Shown: positions 23,228 through 35,345, numbered from the stretch's first letter. The stretch: 64,000 bases of DNA from Azorinus chamasolen (GCA_963576725.1 OY755246.1:74951467-75015466); one strand, 5' to 3'. Made by a program: numbers and translations. Notes: generated by a model from the sequence alone, not told the origin.

Positions 23228-24944
23228 ATCGATAGGGTACAACGATCCTTTTAACATGCTTTACGGAAGGAACGGAAACATCAACAATCACCACAATTGG
23301 AACACTAACAACAATGGTCGTAACTCGAACAATAACAACAATGGCTATAATTGGAACAACAATAACAATGGCTACAGTTTGAACAATAATTACAATGGCT
23401 ATAATTGGAACAATAATAACAATGGCTACAATTGGAACAATAACAACAATGGCAACAACAATGGTTACAACTGGAACAGTAACAATGGTAACAATTGGAA
23501 CAATAATAACAATTGGAATAATAACAATGGTCACAACTGGAACAATAATAACAATAGGAACAGTAACAATGGATACAATTGGAACAGTAATAACAATAGG
23601 GGTTATTACGACTGGAACTACTATAACAATAATAATAGATTCAATAATCAACTGAACAACGTCGGCAATATGCGTGTCCCTCAGCCCAATATGATTGGCC
23701 CCAGGGTAGAAATAATGCCAGATCTATTCACAGGTTCTCAAGATCGTAGACCCGAACAATGGGACAACCGTGGAAACAACATGAATAATCGAGGACTCAA
23801 CATGAATAACAGGTGGAACAATAGAGAGAACACCATGACTAACAGAGGAAACAACAGGGATAACCGAGGAAACAACATGAATAACAGAGGAGCCAACATG
23901 GATAACCAGGGAAACAACATGAATAACAGGGGAGCTAACATGAATAACAGAGCAAACATACCGGACAATACAGGTAATATCAGATCTAACAGAAGGGGCA
24001 ACTTTGAAAACTGGGGAAATAACATGAATAATAGACGAATCAACATGGGTAATCAAGGAAACAACATGAATAGCAGAGGAAATAACATGAATAACAGAGA
24101 ATTCAACATGAATAACAGAGGAAATAACATGAATAACAGAGAATTTAACATGAATAGCAGAGGAAATAACATGAATAACAGAGGAAATATCATGAATGGC
24201 AGAGGAAGCGATTTAAATAACAGAGGAAACACTATAGATTATCAAATGGTTGGGGGACAAAATGGAGCAATATACCCATGGGGCAGTCAGGGGAACAGCA
24301 TGAATACTGGAATGAATACTGGAATGGTCGGTGCACAAGGAATACTAGCAGATCATTGGAACATCCGTGGAAACAGTAATAATAATCACGTGATCACATC
24401 ACAAGGCACGCAAACGAATTTACGTCCGGATCAGGTTTTAGATCAACCATATCTTCAAGAAAGCTTAGCGAGTGGGATAGTCGCGGAACAGTCTGTGCCG
24501 ACCGGTAATAGAATCAATGTGGAAAATCGTGGACTTTCAAATAACATGGATACAGGGCAAATAACCCTGACAAGCCAACAAAGTTTCCCAGGAAATACTG
24601 ACAACCAAATTACCGCAGGACAAACGGGCACAGACACGGTTATGCCAGCTTCCTCGGGACCGGGTCTGTTGGCTTCCAGCACTGGTCTCCAGGTAGCAAT
24701 GTCAGAGAATCGCAGGGCTAACAGTAAAGGCGGCTTTGGTACTGCAGATGTTGGAGGACAGGCGACGTTAGGAATGGTCGATAGGGTTGGAAACCAGAAT
24801 GATGTACTTACACTGCAAATGCGAAGCCGAGGTCAATTTTTCGAAAATCGTAACTCCGGTAATTGGGGTATTCAAAATAATCGGAATGGCTGGAACGGTT
24901 GGAATAATAATAATAATAACAATGCAAATGTGTTCAGTGCGTAA
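23228..24944 (+). CDS. Exon 3: Asn-rich repeat domain of the predicted matrix protein
   Basis: The exon follows acceptor 'ctatttccag' in phase 2: the two bases left by exon 2 (tt) plus the first base here (A) make Leu150, then SIGYNDPFNMLYG. The frame stays open to TAA 24,942-24,944, adding about 572 residues. Residues about 170-295 are NGYNWNNN-type repeats rich in Asn, Trp and Tyr. Residues about 320-490 are MNNRGNN repeats, where Arg alternates with Asn. Residues 490-721 are less repetitive, Gln/Gly/Ser-rich, and end in NGWNGWNNNNNNN and ANVFSA. Cysteine is absent by eye. It is a low-complexity secreted structural protein by inference, comparable in style to Asn/Gly/Tyr-rich shell or byssal matrix proteins. 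I recognise no named family. The stop overlaps a donor-like 'gtaaga', so another exon is possible. Confidence 0.78.
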
Positions 24945-25410
24945 GAATTCGAGTAAGTTTATTAATCCGGCAAATCAATCATTGAACGTGTGTATGTATT
25001 GCTGTAATACTTGATTATTGTAGGTATGCCACGAGACAAGGTATCCTCGATTGTCTGTAGACCATGTACACCCTTATCAAAGAAGGGGTGTCTGCATGAC
25101 TCTCATTACGGATAAAAAATGTCACAAATGCAATTAATTGTCCAAAGGTTGTAGGTCCTGGCCTACTGCAGCGTTGAAAATTTGCGTCTGGTCTTGCCTT
25201 GACCTACACTGTGTACATGTATGTATCCTCGATGGTTCCTTTTCTCGTGGCCTAATTCTTTCGTATATCGACATTTATTAGATATATATGTTTCTAATCG
25301 TATTCCACATTCCACATGATTCAATATTTAATCTGCTTGTTATTTTGTTTTGTGATATTATTTGAACTATGTAAAATATATTCAGATTTTACGTTTTCCC
25401 TGACATCGTT
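24945..25410. other. Putative 3' UTR and downstream sequence
   Basis: No clear AATAAA is visible within 450 bp of the stop. The phrases 'gcgtaagaa' and 'gagtaagtt' at the end of exon 3 look donor-like, and 'ttgattattgtag' at 25,010-25,022 is a weak acceptor, so the 3' end of the gene is uncertain. Confidence 0.35.
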
Positions 25411-25411
25411 A

Positions 25412-25535
25412 CCTTCTCCTACACAAACGTTAACATCTCCTACACATACGTTACCTTCTCCTACACAAACGTTAACATCTCCTACACATACGTTACCTTC
25501 TACACAAACGTTACCTTCTCCTACACAAACGTTTT
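25412..25535. repeat. 21-bp minisatellite
   Basis: About six copies of 'ccttctcctacacaaacgtta', alternating with 'acatctcctacacatacgtt' as a 42-bp higher-order unit. Confidence 0.93.
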
Positions 25536-25694
25536 CGCTTTAGAATAGTTCTTTTGCCATTATATTTCTATAAAAAAAAAGAAAACAGAATTGGAAATCG
25601 AGTCTCCGGTTCACGTAATATCCCTATTCCGGCAATGTTTCATATATATAATATACATATAACCCACATGTGGATGAGGAAATCAGGTTTTATG

Positions 25695-25850
25695 AGTGAG
25701 TTAGAGGGTGATATTGCGAGGCTAATAGAGGGTGAGATGGAGAGCCTAATAGAGGGTGAGATGGAGAGGCTAATAGAGGGTGAGATGGAGAGGCTAATAG
25801 AGGGTGAGATGGAGAGGCTAACAGAGGGTGAGCTGGAGGGACTAATTTGT
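25695..25850. repeat. 24-bp minisatellite
   Basis: About six copies of 'gagaggctaatagagggtga' plus 'gatg'. The unit is a multiple of three and gives an artefactual Glu-rich frame. Confidence 0.93.
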
Positions 25851-26244
25851 ATAACGTGCATTTAGTCCATTAAACATGTTCAGGTTGAATCCAGATCTGA
25901 CATACTCACACATATTATCTTACCAGATCAGGCGAGTAAATCATTATTTTATACACACACTTCAATCACATTATCGAACACATGTGAAAGTCGATGTTAG
26001 GGCATTTCAAAAGTTGGCAGGTGACAATAAAAGGAAAGAAACAAAAGTTAGTTTGTATTATTACTTACGTGTAATCAGATGTTTATTGGTTAAAGGTATT
26101 GAACTACGTTTTGATTAATGTCATAAGATGCTCTCTCAAAAAAAGAGCTCATTGCAAACAGTGTAGCCCAAATCAGACATCAAGTTTATAACGAGGTCTC
26201 TGATTATGAAAGACAAAAGCAAAATGCTACAGATTCAAATGAGT

Positions 26245-26632
26245 AACAGACACAACTCCGGAGACCCGACTACACTGCTTCAAGTAGGCCGGACACAACT
26301 CCGGAGACCCGACTACAATGCTTCAAGTAGGACAGACACAACTCCGGAGACCCGGCTACAATGCTTCAAGTAGGCCGGACACAACTCCGGAGACCCGACT
26401 ACAATGCTTCAAGTAGGACAGACACAACTCCGGAGACCCGGCTACACTGCTTCAAGTAGGCCGGACACAACTCCGGAGACCCGGCTACACTGCTTCAAAT
26501 AGGACAGACACAACTCCGGAGACCCGGCTACACTGCTTCAAGTAGGCCGGACACAACTCCGGAGACCCGACTACAATGCTTCAAGTAGGACAGACAAAAC
26601 TCCGGAGACCCGGCTACACTGCTTCAAGTGTC
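26245..26632. repeat. 43-bp GC-rich minisatellite with 86-bp higher order
   Basis: Nine copies of 'acacaactccggagacccg' plus 'gctacactgcttcaagtagg', with the linker alternating between ccgg and acag for most of the array, which implies duplication of a dimer. It contrasts with AT-rich flanks. Confidence 0.95.
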
Positions 26633-26639
26633 ATAAGAA

Positions 26640-27485
26640 TCCTTTTACCAGAAGGCGACTGATTTAATATGCTTAAAGGTACACTAGAATTTACCAAGCT
26701 ACTATGGCGTATCATCCGAATCCGGCCTGTTTGAAACACATAGTATATAGTTTATTGTGAAACAGAACATAACCAACACTGATCCTGAAACAAGTTTACC
26801 AGTCGGCTGTTTTGCGTGATATATGTTAATTACATGCATGAAGTTCATTCAAATGTTTCTCATGAACTCATAAAAATGTACTTTGCAATATATCTGATAT
26901 TAATCGGTAAGGGACCGTGACAGCTTCAGCCAACCAGCTGACAGTTAACACTTTGCGTAATGGAAAATTAAATATGGTCTGGACTTGACAGTGTCTACAT
27001 GACACGGTGATTTTGACAAGGCCATTACTTTTACATGATTAAAGCCGTTGAATGTCAACACAGTTTGGCAGTTTGACATTAGTGTTTAATCTTCATATAA
27101 AAACTGTTATATATTCTCTAATTAGGACATATATTGAAACAATATAAATATCATTTATGGATTGCTTTTCAATTTTGTCCTATAGTTCGACTTTTATTCA
27201 TTGACATGCATGCGTTTCTAATAAATTGAAAGCGTCCTCAATAACATGAACTGTTTGATGTTTATATATCTTACATATATTTGGGGATTGCGTCGGATGT
27301 TGGAAAGAATATGTTTCACTGGCACGGGCACTCTTATAATTGAATATGGCCAAATGTTTTGTAACAAAGTATCCAAATTCATACAATAAATGCATAAAAC
27401 TCAGACAATAATAAGTTTTTTGACTACCCAATGAAGAATTTTGACCCTGTAGCTCTTTCTGTAGCCATATGTAATCCAATGGTGG
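26640..27485. other. No supported feature
   Basis: AT-rich unique-looking sequence with no coding block, tRNA-like box or array that I can support. Confidence 0.45.
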
Positions 27486-27489
27486 ATTG

Positions 27490-27605
27490 GCCCTCCAGCT
27501 TCCCTAGAGCCCCGTTAGCCGGATCTCACCGTTGTCCAGGCTGTGCGGCAGGGACGTCTTTTTGGTCTTCAGCATCCTTCTGGGCTACAGGAGAATGCGG
27601 TTGCT
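27490..27605 (-). other. GC-rich island, possible coding relic or exon
   Basis: This 115-bp stretch is clearly richer in G+C than its surroundings. On the minus strand 'ttctcctgtag' could be an acceptor and 'aacggtgagatcc' a donor, bracketing about 56 bp (27,529-27,584) with open frames. It could be an exon of an unseen gene or the start of a decayed LINE ORF. I cannot choose between them. Confidence 0.25.
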
Positions 27606-28980
27606 AACAGGGTTAACTTGAAGCGAACAACAATAAAATAATGTTCCAGTCTGTTGTGATTTTCATTCACTTTTGTCAATCAATTCGAATATCGATAATA
27701 TTTTGTTTCATTTTACCGTATTAAGACCAAATTTTAATCCCTAGTGTTAGCTTTTTTAGCAACACTGTGTCCAAGTTTCCCGTCCGTGGATTCATTCTTA
27801 AATAAGGAATTAGACATAAAATCACTGTTTATCCACTGCTTATCCACTGTAATCGTATTCCATTCAAACTGTACATGGCGGACGACTGACGTCGAGAGGA
27901 ACGTTCGATTATTTACGAGGGTTAGTATAGCTCTTAGACGTTATATATGTCGTTTCGTCATTTATTTTTTATATTAGTATGCAATTCATTCCTTTGGAAA
28001 AAAAACACTACGCCCCATTCTCCATTTCCGTACATTAGCGAGTGTCATATTCATTATAGTACACGAGTTCATGAAAGCCATATGTAATGGACACGAATGC
28101 AAGATTCTTTTTATCTTTTTATCACATAACCTTTCAAATAGCCATAGGATGTGATTGTTTACAGCGTCGACGCAAATGCAGCGTTACGATTGGCTAACGA
28201 TTAAATGACGTCGAAGACGTCATGCATTGGTTCCGGGCGTTCTCATTAAGATTCATTATCGGCCGGATTCAAACTGCTGATTTGAATAAAAAATGCACTA
28301 GCGCATATCCGCAGTTTATGGCACTCTATTTCGGCACTCCCACACCGAAGATTATGTGATAATTTTCGGCGTTTTCCTTCCTTTTTACTGCATGGCATAG
28401 ATGGCTATTTAGCATAAGTGTCCTAAAAAACGATACGACCGAATGAGGTCGAATTATGTTAAATCTGCCCTGAAATGAATACAAATATGAATTCAAATCG
28501 AGTGACAAGCACAGTAATTATCAATGCTCATGTAAAGATAATAACAGATCTCAAACAGATCTGAATCTCCTACAGGAACCATCAGACGTGTGTCTACTCT
28601 ATTTGCAAATGTGTAAAAATGCGTCTGTATCGGGCATAGGTTTAAAGACCGTGCATAAAACCCCTAGCCAAATGAAACAATACAATGGTAAAGTTTAAAT
28701 GTGTACAAATAACCACTGGCACTAGAACAATGCATTAAATCAGGACGTACATATTTGCTCCTATTAACTGTTTCGCTGCCAAAAAGTGTCGTCTGCAAAT
28801 ACTGACGTGTGCAAAATTAGCTATCTGGTGCAATTTGCGTTTAATTTTATCCCATTTTCTTATCACAGTAACAAAAGTTTAATGATTAATCCTAGTGAGA
28901 CGCCATAATTGATCCAATACTGCATATACGTGTATGTAACAATAGATACGACATTGGCAGCGAAAGATTTAAATGAGGCA
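27606..28980. other. No supported feature
   Basis: AT-rich, with 'atgacgtcgaagacgtcat' (28,205-28,223), a near-palindrome carrying two TGACGTC-like boxes. Nothing coding is recognised. Confidence 0.4.
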
Positions 28981-28997
28981 GGTGTCATTTTGTAAGG

Positions 28998-29063
28998 AAC
29001 TCCCAGCTCCAACTCCCAGCTCCAACACCCAGCACCAACATCCAGCACCAACACCCAGCACTA
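28998..29063. repeat. 13-bp minisatellite
   Basis: Five copies of 'aactcccagctcc', drifting to 'aacacccagcacc'. Confidence 0.9.
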
Positions 29064-29269
29064 ACACATAATACATTTTGCGTTCAACGCAGGAATAATG
29101 AGTAGGAAATTCCACATATAAATAGAAAGTTGGTATCACTTTTAATCATGTGATTATCTTTTAGTTCGTTTTTCAGATTTTAGATAAAAATTAAAACTCT
29201 GAAATTAGGAAAATATGTTAGATGACCAGAAAAGTTGTATTATAGTATTTATGTTTTCTACACGAAGAC

Positions 29270-29350
29270 TAGATGAGAAAGAAAAAGTAGCAATGAGAAA
29301 AGAGACAATTGCAGACTCAGTTTTATTGAGTCTGTTCATGATAAATTTCT
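29270..29350 (-). repeat. Inverted relative of the 21,951-22,221 insertion
   Basis: The reverse complement reads 'catgaacagactcaataaaa' then 'tgagtctg' and a 'tctcttttc' tail, matching the right part of the insertion in intron 2. No boundaries are discernible. Confidence 0.6.
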
Positions 29351-30160
29351 GGAATTTCTGAAACTGATCCTATTTCACATCAGAAGTTCAATACATATAA
29401 AAATTTAAATACATAACGTTTCAAACTCAAGCGAGGAATTTGTTCAGTTTAAGCAGTATCGGTTATATCATCGATTTGTTCAGTTTAAGTAGTATGACTT
29501 ATGCACTTCATTTATCATAGCACTCGACTTCATGAAATACAGCACCTCAGCTGAAATAAATGTAGTAAGTAAATACAGAACTCTGCTAAAGTAAATATAG
29601 CAACCAGCTTAAGCTCACTGCTTAAAGAAATACAGATATATTTTTAATATTAACTAAGGCACTGACTCTATTGGGAATCCACCATGGACATATTACATAG
29701 TTGAATGAACACAAGAATTTGTACTGTCTGTGCAATGAAATAAAAAGAAACATCTAATGAAATTCAAAGAAAGGTGCAAGTCAAGTCTTGCATGTACTTA
29801 GTACAGGAAAAACATTGGGTTATGAGATCTATGGTGTTAAATATGAACATACATTTGTGTATGCCAATTTTTGTTGAAACAAATAGCCAATCACATGTAC
29901 ACTACATCAGTCTATTTGTCTTGAGGAATTGAAATGAAGACTTGGCAAATGTTCACCGATTATTCCTTCAAAATTACATCTTATCAATGGTTTAGGGAAT
30001 AGTTTTATGTTCCCTTTAGGTATACAAAAATAGCCCCAAATTATGGATGTCATTTTTAGCTCTTCTGTTTTTCGAAGAGAAAAATATAAAACTCCGACGT
30101 CCATGTTGTCGTCGTCTTTGTCGAAAACCTAAACGTTGGCTATTTATTTCTTTGCTATTG
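29351..30160. other. No supported feature
   Basis: 'aatttgttcagtttaag.agtat' is repeated at 29,440 and 29,477, and 'aaatacag' recurs near 29,535-29,635. Otherwise unremarkable. Confidence 0.4.
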
Positions 30161-30164
30161 TAGC

Positions 30165-30232
30165 CGGGTAGAGATTGTGGTAAAATAGTTGATAGGCTTT
30201 AGACTGTGTGTCTTGATAGCTTTTATGAGTAA
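30165..30232 (+). repeat. Leader fragment of the 51-52 kb tRNA-like SINE
   Basis: 'gtagccgggtagagattgtgg' and 'gttgataggcttta' followed by 'actgtgtg' match the segment that precedes the tRNA-like part at 51,580-51,622 and 51,852-51,896. The tRNA-like part itself decays after 'tgatagct'. Confidence 0.65.
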
Positions 30233-31030
30233 TAACTGCTTGAACAACTTTGTAAAAGGTAACTTAAGGAACAATTCTGCCAAATCTTATTGAAATTTGA
30301 TCATTTATGTCATAGAAATTATTTATTTATTTATTAAATTTTCACTACAGACATCTAGGTATAATGAGCCCAGCCTCTGGTAGTGTGAACACAGAGTTAA
30401 TAACTGGTGAATAAGCCATATATCATATGATACTGAAATCTATATATGCAAATATAAAAATTTGGCCCAGTGAATGAAGAAATTAAATCAGGGATACAAT
30501 TCAAAATGTGTGATGCTATAGTTACCTGGTACACTGTACACTGTCTACTCATGAATAAGACATGGACCGTCTTATCGTAAGATTTGTTGATGCAAAATAG
30601 TGGTATAGCCCTGACAAAATCAAATGGACAAAAGGACAGACATATGCATACTCATACATGTATACAACTGCCACGTTGGCAAGTGTTGAGCTGGCCATAA
30701 GCGGGCTAGACCAAAATCAGATCACTCACTGTAAAAGTAAGTCAACAATGGCATTAAAACTCATACATATTATATTTATGTGTGCAATTTTGAAATGAGA
30801 AGATGATTTGAATATTTAAAAGCCGTAATATAAGTTGTCAATGGGGTGTTGATAACTCAATTGGCTCCCCCTGTCAATGAACCAAGACCCAATATAAATC
30901 ATTTTCATTTGATCTATTTTGAAACAACACATCGACAAGAAAATGCGAATAACATCATTACAACAAAAGTATTCAAAGAAACACGAGTCAGTTGCCAGCA
31001 GAAATGTGACAGAAAAAGGTGCCATGCAAA
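30233..31030. other. No supported feature
   Basis: AT-rich sequence with short frames only. Confidence 0.4.
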
Positions 31031-31032
31031 AA

Positions 31033-31115
31033 CTAATCCCCGTCTGTCACCTTACTAAGCTAATGCCCGTCTGTCACCTTACTAAAGCAATGCCCGTCTG
31101 TCATCTTACTAAAGC
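31033..31115. repeat. 27-bp repeat, three copies
   Basis: Three copies of 'cccgtctgtcaccttactaa' plus 'agcaatg'. Confidence 0.92.
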
Positions 31116-31214
31116 AATTGACACAAACAGAGGACACTTATAACAATATTTTTTTTTATGTTTAGATGTTTTGTTTAGACTTGAACTGACTCCAAAAAGC
31201 CTTTCCAATAAGCA

Positions 31215-31312
31215 ATGCTGGGATTTGAACTTAGAACACCCCGCCCGCATATGACTGCTAAGCTAAGAAGGTGTTCTTCCATTAAACTACAATGACATCA
31301 TTTATGGCAATT
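31215..31312 (-). mobile_element. tRNA-like SINE remnant
   Basis: On the minus strand 'tagtttaatggaagaac' resembles an A box and 'agttcaaatcccagc' a B box, about 50 bp apart. No full cloverleaf folds, so this is a pseudo-tRNA or SINE head. Confidence 0.5.
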
Positions 31313-32038
31313 GGCAATTTAGAGCAGAAGCTAACTTACACCGTGATATCACTATATTTCAGCATGTTTAAATCAGGTAAACGAGCATGATATACTTAAT
31401 AGACCCTCGCGCCATTTTTATTAAAAATCTGCAGTTTTAATATATAAGGACAGCTGAAGTTTTACACATATATGTATATAGAATTCGCAGTTGTAAATAT
31501 GTGTTCAAATTTTGCAAAATAAATCATGAAATCTGATTCTCCAAACCTTTAATATTTGAAACATACGATCATGCCTAACCTACTAAATAGTCCCATTATA
31601 ATTACTGATATATTGAATGTAACATCATGCATCAGGATGAATAATGCAGCTGCTGAACTCGTACAGGAAAATGAATAATCTCATTAATACACATGAATGA
31701 AATAAAAAAATGTATGAACATTAATTAGCTGAATACTTATAGTAATATATAAACTCATGATGAACTCATGATGTTTTGGCAAAGGCAGAAACTGTATACT
31801 CATATCTATAGAATTCCATAAGAAAACACAGCAGCCCCTGATTAGACATCTTCCTATCGGAGTCTACTCATTTGCAATCTGATCTTGGTCTACTCATTTG
31901 CAAAGCTTCATCTCTATCAGGTAAAGGGTTAAGAGCGTACTATGTTACATGCAAGTGACCCACAATGATGCAAAACCCAATCATACTCCACGATTTACAA
32001 TGAATTATAATCATGCAATTATAACCTATTGAATGAGG
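31313..32038. other. No supported feature
   Basis: AT-rich. 'agtctactcatttgca' and 'ggtctactcatttgcaaag' form a short duplication near 31,860-31,900. Confidence 0.4.
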
Positions 32039-32039
32039 G

Positions 32040-34105
32040 AAATTCATATACCGCCATTTGATAGCAGTGTAGACACCCTGATCTACTCTTATACTGCCAT
32101 TCAATAGCAGTGTGGACATTCTGATCTATTCTTATACTGCCATTTAATAGCAGTGTAGACACTCTGATCTATTATTATACTGCAATTTGATAGCAGTGTG
32201 GACATTATGATTTATTCATATACTGACATTTAATAGCACTGTGGACACTGATCTATTCATATACTGCCATTTGATAGCAGTGTATACATTCTGGTCTATT
32301 ATTATACTGCCATTTGATAGCAGTGTGGACATTCTGATCTATTCATATACTGCCATTTGATAGCAGTGTGAACATTCTTATCTATTCTTATACTGCCATT
32401 TGATAGCAGTGTGGACATTCTTGTCTATTCTTATACTGCCATTTGATAGCAGTGTGAACATTCTTATCTATTCTTATACTGCAAGTTGATAGCAGTGTGG
32501 ACATTCTGATCTATTCATATACTGCCATTTGATAGCAGTGTATACATTCTGGTCTATTATTATACTGCCATTTGATAGCAGTGTGGACATTCTGATCTAT
32601 TCATATACTGCCATTTGATAGGAGTGTGGACACTGATCTATTCATATACTGCCATTTGATAGGAGTGTGGACATTCTGATCTATTCTTATATTGCCATTT
32701 GATAGCAGTGTAGACACTCTGATCTATTCATATACTGCCATTTGATAGCAGTGTGGACATTCTGATCTATTCTTATATTGCCATTTGATAGCAGTGTAGA
32801 TACTCTGATCTATTCATATACTGCCATTTGATAGCTAAGTGGATACTCTGATCTATTATTATACTGCCATTTGATAGCAGTGTGGACATTCTGATCTATT
32901 CATATACTGCCATTTGATAGCAGTGTAGACAGTCTGATATATTCATATAACTGCCATTTGATAGCAGTGTGGACACTCTGATCTATTCATATACTGCCAT
33001 TTGATAGCAGTGTGGACATTCTGATCTATTCTTATACTGACATTTGATAGCAGTGTGGACAGTCTGATATATTCATATAACTGCCATTTGATAGCAGTGT
33101 GGACATTCTGATCTATTCATATACTGCCATTTGATAGCAGTGTGGACATTCTGATCTATTATTATACTGCAATTTGATAGCAGTGTGGACATTCTGATCT
33201 ATTATTATACTGCCATTTGATAGCAGTGTGGACATTCTGATCTATTATTATACTGCCATTTGATAGCAGTGTGGACATTCTGATCTATTATTATACTGCC
33301 ATTTGATAGCAGTGTGGACATTCTGATCTATTATTATACTGCCATTTGATAGCAGTGTGGACATTCTGATCTATTATTATACTGCCATTTGATAGCAGTG
33401 TGGACATTATGATTTATTATTATACTGACATTTAATAGCACTGTGGACATTCTGATCTATTATTATACTGCCATTTGATAGCAGTGTGGACATTCTGATC
33501 TATTATTATACTGCCATTTGATAGCAGTGTGGACATTATGATTTATTATTATACTGCCATTTGATAGCAGTGTGGACATTCTGATCTATTATTATACTGC
33601 CATTTGATAGCAGTGTGGACATTCTGATCTATTATTATACTGCCATTTGATAGCAGTGTGGACATTCTGATCTATTATTATACTGCCATTTGATAGCAGT
33701 GTGGACATTCTTGTCTATTCTTATACTGACATTTAATAGCAGTGTGGACATTCTGATCTATTCTTATACTGACATTTGATAGCAGTGTGAACATTCTTAT
33801 CTATTCTTATACTGCAATTTGATAGCAGTGTGGACTTTCTGATCTATTCTTATACTGACATTTGATAGCAGTGTGGACATTCTGATCTATTCTTATACTG
33901 CCATTTGATAGCAGTGTGGACTTTCTGAGCTATTCTTATACTGCCATTTGATAGCAGTGTGGACTTTCTGAGCTATTCATAAACTGCCATTTGATAGCAG
34001 TGTAAACACTCTGATCTATTCATATACTGCCATTTGATAGCAAAGTGGATACTCTGATCTATTCATATACTGCCATTTGATAGCAGTGTGGACACTCTGA
34101 TCAGG
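32040..34105. repeat. 2-kb array of a 43-bp unit
   Basis: About 48 units of 'ctgatctattcatatactgc' plus 'catttgatagcagtgtggacatt'. Each unit contains a small inverted repeat (actgc...gcagt, loop of about 9 nt). The central part (33,140-33,720) is almost uniform, while edges carry variants (ttcatat versus ttattat, cagtgtaga versus cagtgtgga), as expected if homogenisation acts mainly in the middle. Confidence 0.96.
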
Positions 34106-34227
34106 TCACCACTTTTCATTATTCAAAGTCTTACATATATGTACATGTATACACTTTCATACTGAATGGACTCTATCATTAAACGACAAAGGGCCGTCCA
34201 ATTTTTAAAATTCTACATTTTATCTGT

Positions 34228-34405
34228 ACAGATAGACCAACTTATTTTGGAACAAAACATGACCTACTGACCTGCGACTATGGCGCTTCCTAATGTTTAA
34301 AGGACTTCGCAAGCCACAACCCTTCAAAATAATTGTCGTTGTGCAATGGATATGTATCTGGGCTAGCATGCGGCGGGTCTCGAGTTCGATTCCGACCAGT
34401 GGCCA
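34228..34405 (+). mobile_element. tRNA-like SINE, copy 1 of an inverted pair
   Basis: It starts at 'gatagaccaacttattttgg' and ends with a tRNA-like module, 'gtgcaatggatatgtatctg' followed by the B-box-like 'cgagttcgattccgacc'. The same order is found on the minus strand at 36,581-36,811. The tRNA-like part is at the downstream end, an unusual order for a SINE. Confidence 0.7.
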
Positions 34406-34739
34406 ATATATTTTTGTTAATTAATTGTCCATACAAAACAACAATAAATATAACAAAATAATTAATAACAAAATATTATTGCATGACCAGTTTAAACTGA
34501 GATTCCGTGCGCATATTCCGTATACATTCGTATGTATTGGTATGTATGGTAATCGAATTCATCCGAGTATAGCCGCCGGGAACGCTAACGGAAATTGATG
34601 AGTCTCAATTTAAAATGGTCAAGTAATACCTATACATATTTCGAGACACTTTACTGGTATACAGACGAGTTCGGTTAACGGCCATGTTGTTTGTTTCGTA
34701 TAATTTATGGTCGGTCGTTTATTCCTGTCCGAGACCGAT

Positions 34740-34838
34740 GTTGGCCCAATGTCATATAATGGTTGGTATATTGGAATTGCGTTGGCGTTGGGTGACGCCA
34801 ACGCAATGCCAATATACCAGCCATTATGTTGGGCCAAC
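34740..34838. repeat. Strong ~100-bp hairpin
   Basis: The left arm 34,740-34,787 and right arm 34,795-34,838 pair almost fully around an 8-nt loop (ttgggtga): 'gaattgcgttggcg' against 'cgccaacgcaat', 'ggttggtatattgg' against 'ccaatataccagcc', and the ends 'gttggccca' against 'tgggccaac'. A related 'gttggcccaacatt' occurs at 38,219. It may be a short palindromic MITE or the source of a hairpin RNA. Confidence 0.85.
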
Positions 34839-34849
34839 CAAATGTTGGC

Positions 34850-35262
34850 TGGTGTTCATTGGGACAACGTTGGGCCACCATTCAATAGCCAACTATAAAA
34901 CACGATACGGCGGGTCAAAGTTGGCCTAACAGTGTTTCGATAGAATTCGTAAAATTGTATGCAACAAATATTTAAATATTTAATGTACAATCACTACAAT
35001 GCTTTTCCAATATCGTTATCAGTTATAGTGTAACCTTAAGTTTTACGTTAAAAATGTTTGGTTCACAGGGCAAATTATCGGCGGAAAAGCATAGTTTATG
35101 TTAGGGTAAACACTTTATCTTATAGACTTCTTTACGCCATAGTTGATAATGTTATAATAGCACAGAAAAAGACCCGCTCAAGTACTGCTTATACCAAGAT
35201 GTACCGGTATTTGAATTTAAATATATTGCATATAACACAAATATAACATTCAACTCAAAAGG
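34850..35262. other. No supported feature
   Basis: AT-rich, with short frames only. Confidence 0.4.
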
Positions 35263-35264
35263 GC

Positions 35265-35345
35265 CTCGATGGTCAAGTAGATGGAGTCCTTAAATGGCAA
35301 TTACTTTGCCTCTCAAAGCATTGGGTTTGATCCATGTCTTCGTCT
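35265..35345 (+). mobile_element. tRNA-like SINE remnant
   Basis: 'gggcctcgatggtcaagtag' (A-box region) and 'ttgggtttgatccatg' (B-box region) are spaced like a tRNA-derived promoter. The arms do not fold well, so it is a relic. Confidence 0.45.

Noticed and set aside
23214..23651. 145-codon Val/Ile-rich minus-strand ORF
   Set aside because: The antisense shadow of the Asn codon repeats in exon 3.
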